DNA from: DASYRX01 sp035253645
GTDB taxonomy: Bacteria; Gemmatimonadota; Gemmatimonadetes; Gemmatimonadales; Gemmatimonadaceae
DNA: 16,690 nt
Direction of reading: 5' to 3'
Assembly (NCBI GenBank): GCA_035253645.1
Contig: DATFBW010000250.1
Location: 1-16,690 of the forward strand
Under the pieces are notes generated by a model. It saw nothing but the letters and a program-made list of their open reading frames with translations, ran no database searches and was not told the DNA's origin. Shown piece by piece: positions 1-6,518 of the stretch (position 1 is the stretch's first letter; each line of letters starts with the position of its first letter). The translations under genes were made by a program, and so were the position numbers.

Positions 1-1
1 G

Positions 2-97
2 CGCGACTACTTCGGGCCTGAGGTCTTGGCATTCTCGCGCGAGACCTTTCTCGTCGATGGTCGCTTGCCTGTGCCAGATACGCCTTCTACGAGTTGA
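2..97 (+). CDS. C-terminal end of an unrecognised protein (5' truncated)
   Basis: An open frame enters from the left edge and ends at a TGA at 95-97, giving about 31 residues that begin RDYFGPEV and end PDTPSTS. The composition is protein-like, with acidic and aromatic residues and no arginine or serine runs, unlike the neighbouring frame that is also open here. I do not recognise the family. It points into the sugar-nucleotide operon and is followed 61 bases later by the aminotransferase, so it may belong to the same polysaccharide locus. The fragment is too short to assign a function. Confidence 0.45.
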   Translation, partial: RDYFGPEVLAFSRETFLVDGRLPVPDTPSTS

Positions 98-98
98 C

Positions 99-146
99 CC
101 CCGCTGCGCGGGGCGGCGATGTTTCGGCACTCTCTATTGCATCGCC
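99..146 (+). other. Two adjacent stem-loops between the first gene tail and the aminotransferase
   Basis: A perfect 6-bp stem, CCCCGC (99-104) with GCGGGG (108-113) and a 3-base loop, starts two bases after the stop codon. Next to it, GGCGATG (115-121) pairs with CATCGCC (140-146) around an 18-base loop. There is no T-run, so it is not a classic intrinsic terminator. It could be a transcript 3' end, a processing site or a leader structure for the aminotransferase gene. The pairing is read directly; the role is unknown. Confidence 0.3.
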
Positions 147-158
147 TCCTGAAATAGC

Positions 159-1307
159 ATGACCACAGCAGCTCCGCCGACCGCTGTTCCCGTCCCGCTC
201 CTCGACCTCAAGGCGCAATACGCCACAATCAAGGACGAGATCGACAGCGCCATCCGTGAAGTCGTCGAGAGCCAGACGTTCATCCTGGGCCCCGCCGTGG
301 AGCGATTGGAGAAGTCGATCGGCGAGCTGTCGCAGACTCGTTATGCAATCGCGTGCGCGAGCGGGACCGACGCGCTCCTCCTCGCGCTAAAAGCACTCGA
401 CGTCGGCCCCGGCGATGAAGTCATCACGACGCCATTCACGTTCTTCGCGACGGCCGGCACGATTCACAACGTCGGCGCAACGCCAGTCTTCGTCGACATC
501 GACCCGCGCACGTACAACGTCGTCCCCGATGCGATGGCGGCAGCGGTGACGCCCAGGACAAAAGCGTGCATCCCGGTGGACCTGTTCGGACAGATGGCCG
601 CGATCGAAGACATCGCGCGGCTCATGCCTAACGTGCCGGTCATCGAGGACGCGGCGCAGACGATCGGCGCGTCGCGCCGCATCGACGGTGAAAAGCGCAT
701 GGCGGGCGAGGTGGCAACGATCGGTACTTTCTCGTTCTACCCTTCCAAAAACCTCGGTGCGTATGGGGACGGAGGGATGTTGGTGACGCAGAACGAGCGC
801 CTCGCGAGCATACTGCGCAAGCTGCGCACGCACGGCGGCCTGCGCACGTATTATCACGATATGGTTGGCTTCAATTCGCGCCTGGATGCGATTCAAGCGG
901 CTGTCTTGCAGGCCAAGCTTCCGCACCTCGAGCGCTGGAGCGCAAAACGCGCTGAGAACGCCGCCTATTACACGGCCGCGTTAGGCGAAATCGCGGAGAT
1001 CGGGACCCCGTACATCGAGCCCGCGAATAACTGCATCTTCAACCAGTACACGATCCGCGTGGAGCGGCGCGACGAGCTGCAGGCCTATCTCAAAGAGCGC
1101 GGGATCGGTACGGCCATCTACTATCCACTCCCGCTGCACCTGCAGACGTGCTTCGGTTACCTAGGGTACAAGGAGGGGTCACTCCCCGAGTCCGAACGGG
1201 CCGCCAAACAGGTCCTTTCCCTGCCTATTTTCCCTGAGCTGACGCAGCAACAATTAGATCGGGTAATTGGCGCGATTCGTGCTTTCTACGGCCGCCAATC
1301 GTCCTGA
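159..1307 (+). CDS. DegT/DnrJ/EryC1/StrS-family sugar aminotransferase (WbpE-like)
   Basis: This is a PLP-dependent aminotransferase of nucleotide-linked keto-sugars, 382 aa, the normal length for the family. Visible motifs are the N-terminal VPLLDLKAQ opening, the PLP-phosphate region ASGTDALLLAL (67-77), EDAAQ with the ring-stacking Asp (D164), and FSFYPSKNLGAYGDGG, in which K197 should form the internal aldimine. The FYPSKNLGAYGD version resembles WbpE/WlbC enzymes, which aminate UDP-3-oxo-GlcNAc uronate, and the following gene is a WbpA-type dehydrogenase, which supports that substrate. However, the 3-oxidase (WbpB) and acetyltransferase (WbpD) are not in the window, so the substrate is inferred. 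The family is certain. ATG 159 is the only sensible start; no strong ribosome site is visible. Confidence 0.93.
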   Translation: MTTAAPPTAVPVPLLDLKAQYATIKDEIDSAIREVVESQTFILGPAVERLEKSIGELSQTRYAIACASGTDALLLALKALDVGPGDEVITTPFTFFATAGTIHNVGATPVFVDIDPRTYNVVPDAMAAAVTPRTKACIPVDLFGQMAAIEDIARLMPNVPVIEDAAQTIGASRRIDGEKRMAGEVATIGTFSFYPSKNLGAYGDGGMLVTQNERLASILRKLRTHGGLRTYYHDMVGFNSRLDAIQAAVLQAKLPHLERWSAKRAENAAYYTAALGEIAEIGTPYIEPANNCIFNQYTIRVERRDELQAYLKERGIGTAIYYPLPLHLQTCFGYLGYKEGSLPESERAAKQVLSLPIFPELTQQQLDRVIGAIRAFYGRQSS

Positions 1308-1334
1308 AAGCATCCCCCAAGTAACGCCAACTTC

Positions 1335-2651
1335 ATGAAAGATCAGCTCTTACGCAAAATCGCCAACCGCGAAGCCGTGGTCGGCGTGGTGGGCTTGGGC
1401 TACGTCGGACTCCCGCTCTCCATGGAGTTCGCCAAGGCCGGATTCAAGGTGATCGGGTTCGACGTCAGCAAGCGGACCGTGGATCGCCTGATGAAAGGCG
1501 AGTCGCATATCCAGGACGTCCCCAGCAATGATGTACGAGAACAAGTGCGTGCCGGGCGCTTCGTCGCCACGACGGACGAATCGCAGTTGGCGCTGTGCGA
1601 CTCGATCTCGATCGCCGTCCCGACGCCTCTCTCGAAGACTCGTGACCCGGACATGAGCTATGTCCAATCAGCGACTGAAACCATCGCGCGTCAGGCGCAT
1701 GCCGGCTTACTCGTGGTGTTGGAGAGCACGACCTATCCCGGTACGACGCGGGAGGTGTTGCAGCCGCGCCTCGAAGAACGAGGGCTAACGGTCGGCAAGG
1801 ATGTCTTCCTCGCTTTCAGTCCAGAGCGCGTGGATCCTGGGAACCCCATCTGGCACACGAAGAACACGCCCAAAGTCGTTGGCGGCGTCACACCCGCGTG
1901 CACTGAAGTAGCCACCGCTCTCTACGCGGCGTGCATCGATACGGTCGTTCCGGTCGCGAGCACTGAATCGGCCGAACTCGTCAAGCTGCTGGAGAACACA
2001 TTCCGTGCGGTGAACATCGCCATGGTGAATGAGATGGCGATTATCTGCGACAAGTTAGGCGTCAACGTTTGGGAAGTGATCAACGCGGCCGGGACGAAGC
2101 CGTTCGGCTTCATGAAGTTCACTCCGGGTCCGGGCATTGGCGGTCATTGCATCCCCCTCGATCCGCACTACCTCGCGTGGAAGATGCGCACGCTCAATTA
2201 CAAGACGCGTTTCATCGATCTCGCGAGCGAGATCAACTCCGAGATGCCTGAATACGTCGTGCGCAAGATCGCACGTGTGCTGAACGAGCATCGTAAGGCG
2301 GTCAACGGTAGCCGTATCCTGGTGTTAGGCGTCGCCTACAAGAAGGACATCGACGACATGCGCGAGAGCCCCGCGCTCGATGTTATCCGTCTGTTAGAGG
2401 ACCGCGGCGCAGACGTCGAATATCATGATCCGTTCGTTCCGTCATTCACCGAGAACGGGCACCGCTTCCAAGGTGTCGATTTGACGCCGGAACGGCTGGC
2501 CGCGGCCGATGCGGTGGTTATCATCACGGATCACTCGACCGTCGACTATCAGGAAGTCGTGGATCATGCCGAGCTCGTCGTGGACACTCGGAACGCAACG
2601 CAGGGGCTCAAGCCCTCCAAGGCACGGTTGGTCGCGCTGGCGTCGGCGTGA
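1335..2651 (+). CDS. wbpA: UDP-N-acetyl-D-glucosamine 6-dehydrogenase, WbpA type
   Basis: An NAD-dependent dehydrogenase of 438 aa that oxidises C6 of a UDP-hexose twice to the uronic acid. The N-terminal Rossmann motif is GLGYVG (20-25) after a short amphipathic leader, as in WbpA. Then come ESTTYPGTT (130-138), SPERVDPGN (162-170), the central helix KLLENTFRAVNIA (217-229) and the catalytic-loop GIGGHCIPLDPHY with C272 as the thiohemiacetal nucleophile. The C-terminal domain has VLGVAYKKDIDDMRESPA. The SPERVDPGN and GGHCIPLDP wording fits the UDP-GlcNAc/UDP-ManNAc dehydrogenase branch (WbpA, TviB, WecC) rather than the UDP-glucose branch encoded by the next gene. It lies 27 bases after the aminotransferase, probably in one operon. 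The choice of UDP-GlcNAc over UDP-ManNAc or UDP-GalNAc is inferred from overall resemblance. Confidence 0.9.
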   Translation: MKDQLLRKIANREAVVGVVGLGYVGLPLSMEFAKAGFKVIGFDVSKRTVDRLMKGESHIQDVPSNDVREQVRAGRFVATTDESQLALCDSISIAVPTPLSKTRDPDMSYVQSATETIARQAHAGLLVVLESTTYPGTTREVLQPRLEERGLTVGKDVFLAFSPERVDPGNPIWHTKNTPKVVGGVTPACTEVATALYAACIDTVVPVASTESAELVKLLENTFRAVNIAMVNEMAIICDKLGVNVWEVINAAGTKPFGFMKFTPGPGIGGHCIPLDPHYLAWKMRTLNYKTRFIDLASEINSEMPEYVVRKIARVLNEHRKAVNGSRILVLGVAYKKDIDDMRESPALDVIRLLEDRGADVEYHDPFVPSFTENGHRFQGVDLTPERLAAADAVVIITDHSTVDYQEVVDHAELVVDTRNATQGLKPSKARLVALASA

Positions 2652-2685
2652 CGCCCTTCATCGCACGTTAGACAATCGTTAGGTC

Positions 2686-4005
2686 ATGCAGATCACTGTC
2701 GTTGGAACGGGGTACGTTGGGCTCGTCGTGGGGGCATGTCTCGCCGAGACAGGGAACGATGTTACGTGCGCCGACGTGGATCCGCACAAGATCGAAGGCC
2801 TCCAGCGCAATGTGCTCCCCATATATGAGCCTGGCCTCGAGGATCTTGTCAGCCGCAACCAGAAGGATCGCCGTCTCACGTTCACGACCGAGATCCCGCA
2901 GTCGATTGCCAGCGCCGAGGTGATTTTCATCGCAGTCGGCACGCCGCCTGACGAGGACGGCTCGGCCGATTTGCGGCATGTGTTAGATGTCGCGGCGCAA
3001 ATTGGGACTCACATGGCGCGTGAAGTTGTGATCGTCACAAAGTCGACCGTCCCTGTTGGCACCGCCGCCAAGGTTGCCGCGGTTGTGAGCAAATGCGCGA
3101 AATACCCTTTCCACATGTGCTCCAACCCCGAGTTTCTCAAGGAAGGAGCCGCCGTCGACGACTTCCTCAAGCCTGACCGCGTTGTGTTAGGCGTGGAAAG
3201 CGATCACGCGCGGAGCGTCATGGCCGAGCTCTACGCGCCGTTCGTGCGGACCGGCAAGCCTATCATCTTCATGGACATTCCGTCCGCGGAGATGACGAAG
3301 TACGCGGCCAACGCCATGCTGGCGACGCGCATCTCGTTCATGAACGAGATTGCGAACTTGTGTGAGCGCGTGGGAGCGAATGTGGATCTCGTGCGGAAAG
3401 GAATCGGGAGCGATTCCCGCATCGGCTCTTCATTCCTGTTCCCCGGTCCCGGCTATGGAGGCTCTTGCTTTCCCAAGGACGTAAAAGCCCTCGTAAAAAC
3501 GGCGCGCGAGGTCGAGTCACCGTTAGGCGTGCTCGAAGCTGTCGAGCGCGCGAACGATCGGCAGAAGCGGCGGCTCTACGAGATGCTGCGAGAGGTGCTG
3601 GGAAGCGACGTACGCGGGAAGCGCATCGCCATTTGGGGGCTCGCGTTCAAGCCCAACACGGACGACATGCGCGAAGCGCCTGCACTCGCGCTGATCGAGC
3701 AGCTGCTGCAGGAAGGCGCGACGGTCGCTGCGCACGACCCTGCGGCCATGACCGAAGCGCAGCGTCGTCTGGGTGACGGCGTAACGTTCACCGAAACGAA
3801 CTACGACGCTCTCGATGGAGCTGACGCATTGGTGGTGGTCACAGACTGGAATCTGTACCGGAACCCGGACTTCGAACGGCTACGAACTTCGTTGCGGCGT
3901 CCCATCGTGATCGATGGCCGCAACCTGTACGATCCCGGCAAGATGCGCGCGTTAGGCTTCAATTACCGCTCCATAGGGAGAGATCGCGTGAGGACAGGCG
4001 ACTAG
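2686..4005 (+). CDS. ugd: UDP-glucose 6-dehydrogenase
   Basis: Makes UDP-glucuronate from UDP-glucose with two NAD+. It is 439 aa, matching bacterial Ugd/TuaD enzymes. Motifs: Rossmann GTGYVG (7-12), VGTPPDEDGSADL (84-96), KSTVPVGT (119-126), NPEFLKEGAA (147-156), MTKYAANAMLA with the active-site Lys205 and Asn209, and GPGYGGSCFPKD with nucleophile Cys261 and Asp265. The C-terminal domain has GLAFKPNTDDMREAP. The gap to the previous gene is 34 bases and contains CGTTAGGT, a copy of the dispersed motif. Its TAG stop shares one base with the GTG start of the decarboxylase that consumes its product, so the pair is probably translationally coupled. Confidence 0.95.
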   Translation: MQITVVGTGYVGLVVGACLAETGNDVTCADVDPHKIEGLQRNVLPIYEPGLEDLVSRNQKDRRLTFTTEIPQSIASAEVIFIAVGTPPDEDGSADLRHVLDVAAQIGTHMAREVVIVTKSTVPVGTAAKVAAVVSKCAKYPFHMCSNPEFLKEGAAVDDFLKPDRVVLGVESDHARSVMAELYAPFVRTGKPIIFMDIPSAEMTKYAANAMLATRISFMNEIANLCERVGANVDLVRKGIGSDSRIGSSFLFPGPGYGGSCFPKDVKALVKTAREVESPLGVLEAVERANDRQKRRLYEMLREVLGSDVRGKRIAIWGLAFKPNTDDMREAPALALIEQLLQEGATVAAHDPAAMTEAQRRLGDGVTFTETNYDALDGADALVVVTDWNLYRNPDFERLRTSLRRPIVIDGRNLYDPGKMRALGFNYRSIGRDRVRTGD

Positions 4006-4943
4006 TGCGAGTTCTGATCACTGGCGCGGCCGGGTTCCTGGGCTCGCACCTGGCCGATCGGTTTCTCGCCGACGGGCATCATGTCGTCGGATTGGACAAC
4101 TTCATTACGGGAAATCCGGATAACATCGCGCACCTGGCGAATGAACCGCGGTTCGAGTTCATGCGCCACAACATCTCGACCTACACGTATGTTGCCGGCG
4201 ACCTGGATGGCGTGCTGCACTTTGCTTCGCCCGCCAGCCCAATCGACTACCTCGAACACCCGATCGCCACACTCAAGGTCGGCGCGTTAGGCACGCACAA
4301 TGCACTCGGGTTGGCCAAGGCCAAAGGGTCGCGGTTCTTCCTTGCGTCGACGTCGGAAGTGTACGGCGACCCACTCGAGCACCCGCAAACGGAATCGTAT
4401 TGGGGGAATGTGAACCCGATCGGACCGCGGGGCGTGTACGACGAGGCGAAGCGCTTCGCCGAAGCGATGACCATGGCGTATCACCGCGCGCATAACGTGG
4501 ATACGAGGATCGTCCGTATTTTCAACACGTACGGTCCGCGCATGCGACCGCGCGACGGGCGGGTGGTCTCGAACTTCATTGTGCAGGCGTTGGCCGGGGA
4601 ACCCATCACCATCTACGGCGACGGATTGCAAACGCGCTCGTTTTGCTATGTCGATGACGAGATCGAAGGGATCTACCGGCTTTTCATGCGAGGCGACAGC
4701 GAGCCGACAAACATCGGGAATCCCAACGAGTTCACGATCACGCAGCTCGCCGAGCTCGTGGTGGAGCTTACCGGGACGAAGTCGGAGGTCGTCTACCGTC
4801 CCCTCCCGCAGGACGATCCCAAGGTTCGTCAGCCCGACATCTCCCGGGCCCGACGCCTCCTGGAATGGGAGCCCGAGGTGTCGTTGCGCGACGGCGTTAA
4901 TCGGACGATCGAGTACTTCCGTAACCAGCTAGCCGCCGTATAG
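4005..4943 (+). CDS. uxs: UDP-glucuronate decarboxylase (UDP-xylose synthase), extended SDR
   Basis: Converts UDP-glucuronate to UDP-xylose through a bound 4-keto intermediate. It is 312 aa, the size of short cytosolic bacterial UXS enzymes. The NAD site is GAAGFLG (7-13). The stretch HFASPASPIDYLEHPI (72-87) is characteristic of UXS and distinguishes it from dTDP-glucose 4,6-dehydratases and GalE. The catalytic set is STSEVYGDP (115-123) plus YDEAK with Tyr145 and Lys149. Further along are RIFNTYGPRMRPRDGRV and the R-S-F-C-YV-DD motif. It starts at GTG, with the start base inside the upstream ugd stop codon (TAGTG), and AGGA lies about 12 bases upstream. It lacks an ArnA-type formyltransferase domain, so it is not a lipid A aminoarabinose enzyme. 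A short hairpin (4943-4947 with 4966-4970) follows the stop. Confidence 0.93.
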   Translation: MRVLITGAAGFLGSHLADRFLADGHHVVGLDNFITGNPDNIAHLANEPRFEFMRHNISTYTYVAGDLDGVLHFASPASPIDYLEHPIATLKVGALGTHNALGLAKAKGSRFFLASTSEVYGDPLEHPQTESYWGNVNPIGPRGVYDEAKRFAEAMTMAYHRAHNVDTRIVRIFNTYGPRMRPRDGRVVSNFIVQALAGEPITIYGDGLQTRSFCYVDDEIEGIYRLFMRGDSEPTNIGNPNEFTITQLAELVVELTGTKSEVVYRPLPQDDPKVRQPDISRARRLLEWEPEVSLRDGVNRTIEYFRNQLAAV

Positions 4944-5068
4944 GCGCTCCAGGGTGACTAACGAGGCGCCGAAACGCACTCGAGCCACTATTTTGCATGG
5001 CTAAACGTGAGCTGCGGATCGGGTTAGATCCGGACCGTCCGCAGGGTTCGCAGGGTACCAGCCACGCG

Positions 5069-5851
5069 ATGTCTAACATCCATCAAGTCATGCGGTTGAG
5101 CGCGGCAGTATTGATCGGTCTGTCGCTGGCGTGCGGGCAGCGCTTCCGGCTTTCGAGTTACCCAACATCCGAAGCCCTGTACCAAGCCGCCATTCGCGAG
5201 TATCAGGCGCGACGTTGGGATAATGCCGTGCAGGCGTTCGAAAAACTCACGCTCGAGCTTCCTGCCCGTGATACACTGCTTCCACTGGCTCACTTCTTCC
5301 TCGCGCAGTCGCACGTCGGCCGCCGCGAATATCTGCTAGCCGCGCAAAGCTTCAACAGACTCGCCGAGTCATTCGCGACGGACACGCTCGCAGACAATGC
5401 CAAGTTCGAGGCAGCCCGCTCCTATCAAAAGCTCTGGCGCAAGCCGGATTTGGACCCGGTTCACGGAGAGCTCGCGCTGGCAACATTTCAGGAATTGCTT
5501 GCGCTGTACCCTGATTCAGATCTCAAAGACGAAGCAGAGCGTGAGCTGAAGGTGCTTAACGAGTGGTTTGCGACGAAAGATTACGAGACGGGTCTGCACT
5601 ACTTCAGGCGCAAAGCCTTCGACTCGGCGATCATTTATTTCAAGGACGTCGTGCGTCTGTACCCGCAATCGCAGAAAGCTCGAGATGCTTACCTGCGGCT
5701 CGCCGAGGCGTACGACATCATCCGCTATCGTGAGGACAAGAACGACGTGTGCACCACGTTGCACAATCAGTATCCGCGCGATCGCGATGTAATCGGAGTC
5801 TGCGGCCCCCGCACGGTGACCGAAGCGGCAAAGCGCGACACGACGCGATAG
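5069..5851 (+). CDS. bamD: BamD-like outer-membrane TPR lipoprotein (YfiO family)
   Basis: Predicted lipoprotein subunit of the beta-barrel assembly machine: a short signal peptide followed by TPR-type helical pairs, starting ALYQAAIREYQARRWDNAV. Further repeats occur at PLAHFFLAQSHVGRREYLLAA, and near the end at YFRRKAFDSAIIYFKDVV and ARDAYLRLAEAYD. From ATG 5069 the N-terminus is a Met, one Arg, a hydrophobic run and LSLAC-GQ, so Cys22 would be lipidated. The lipobox is imperfect, with Ser where Leu is usual at -3. An in-frame ATG at 4997 would add 24 hydrophilic residues ahead of the signal peptide; I prefer 5069 because it gives a normal signal. Neither start has a clear ribosome site. 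Length is 260 aa (E. coli BamD is about 245). The stop is 4 bases before nadD. Confidence 0.8.
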   Translation: MSNIHQVMRLSAAVLIGLSLACGQRFRLSSYPTSEALYQAAIREYQARRWDNAVQAFEKLTLELPARDTLLPLAHFFLAQSHVGRREYLLAAQSFNRLAESFATDTLADNAKFEAARSYQKLWRKPDLDPVHGELALATFQELLALYPDSDLKDEAERELKVLNEWFATKDYETGLHYFRRKAFDSAIIYFKDVVRLYPQSQKARDAYLRLAEAYDIIRYREDKNDVCTTLHNQYPRDRDVIGVCGPRTVTEAAKRDTTR

Positions 5852-5855
5852 GCCG

Positions 5856-6509
5856 GTGCGCGTCGGAATACTCGGCGGCACGTTCGATCCACCACATGTC
5901 GGACACATCCTCGCGGCTTCAGACGCTTACGAGATGCTCGAGCTGGACCGGGTCACGTTCATCCCCGCTGCGCAGCAGCCGCTCAAGGCAGGCGACGGAT
6001 CCCACGAGCCGGTCACTGGCAATGGGAGCCGCGCCGCGCCGGCCGATCGACTGGAGATGGTTCGTCGAGCGGTCGCCGGAGACGATCGATTTGAGGTGTC
6101 GGCGATCGAAATCGATCGGGCAGGGTTATCTTTCACGGTCGACACGCTCAGCGAGTTGGCCGCGCGACACCCAAGCGATACGAGGTATTTGTTGGTAGGC
6201 GCTGATGTCCTGGCCACGTTTGCAAAATGGCGGCAGCCAGAGAGGATACTCGAGCTCGCAACCCTGGCGGTTTTCACGCGGACGGTGAGCGGGGCGAGCG
6301 ATGCGCGGAACTTATGGGACGATTTCCGTGCTCAATGGCGCGCCGTGCACGGAGGTGCCCTGGCTCACCAGCCGGTTTTTCTCGCGTCGCGTCGTGTCGA
6401 TGTTTCGTCTACAGAGGTGCGCCAGCGCGTCGCGACCGGAAAACCTATTCGTGGATTTGTGCCTGACGGCGTGGCGCAATACATCGCCGACCGCAGGCTG
6501 TATGGGTAA
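5856..6509 (+). CDS. nadD: Nicotinate-nucleotide adenylyltransferase
   Basis: Adenylates nicotinate mononucleotide (deamido-NAD+ formation) in NAD biosynthesis, in the cytosol. At 217 aa it is the normal size. The nucleotidyltransferase signature GGTFDPPHVGH (7-17) carries the two ATP-binding histidines. SFTVDTL (92-98) and LLVGADVLATFAKW (112-125) form the substrate pocket, and the second nucleotide motif is VSSTEVRQRV (183-192), followed by GFVPDGVAQYI. The loop after IPAAQQPLK (residues 45-62) is slightly longer than in E. coli. The start is GTG at 5856, directly giving MRVGILGGTF. It follows the bamD-like stop by 4 bases and precedes secA by 9, so the three are probably co-transcribed. 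Confidence 0.95.
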   Translation: MRVGILGGTFDPPHVGHILAASDAYEMLELDRVTFIPAAQQPLKAGDGSHEPVTGNGSRAAPADRLEMVRRAVAGDDRFEVSAIEIDRAGLSFTVDTLSELAARHPSDTRYLLVGADVLATFAKWRQPERILELATLAVFTRTVSGASDARNLWDDFRAQWRAVHGGALAHQPVFLASRRVDVSSTEVRQRVATGKPIRGFVPDGVAQYIADRRLYG

Positions 6510-6518
6510 GAACAGGAA

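Noticed and set aside
143..149. CCTCCTG just upstream of the aminotransferase start
   Set aside because: It looks like the anti-Shine-Dalgarno sequence, not a ribosome site, so it cannot help translation on this strand; likely chance.
980..986. Explaining GTTAGGC only as a preferred Leu-Gly codon pair
   Set aside because: The same word appears in other frames, in reverse orientation within genes, over stop codons and between genes, so codon-pair bias alone does not fit.
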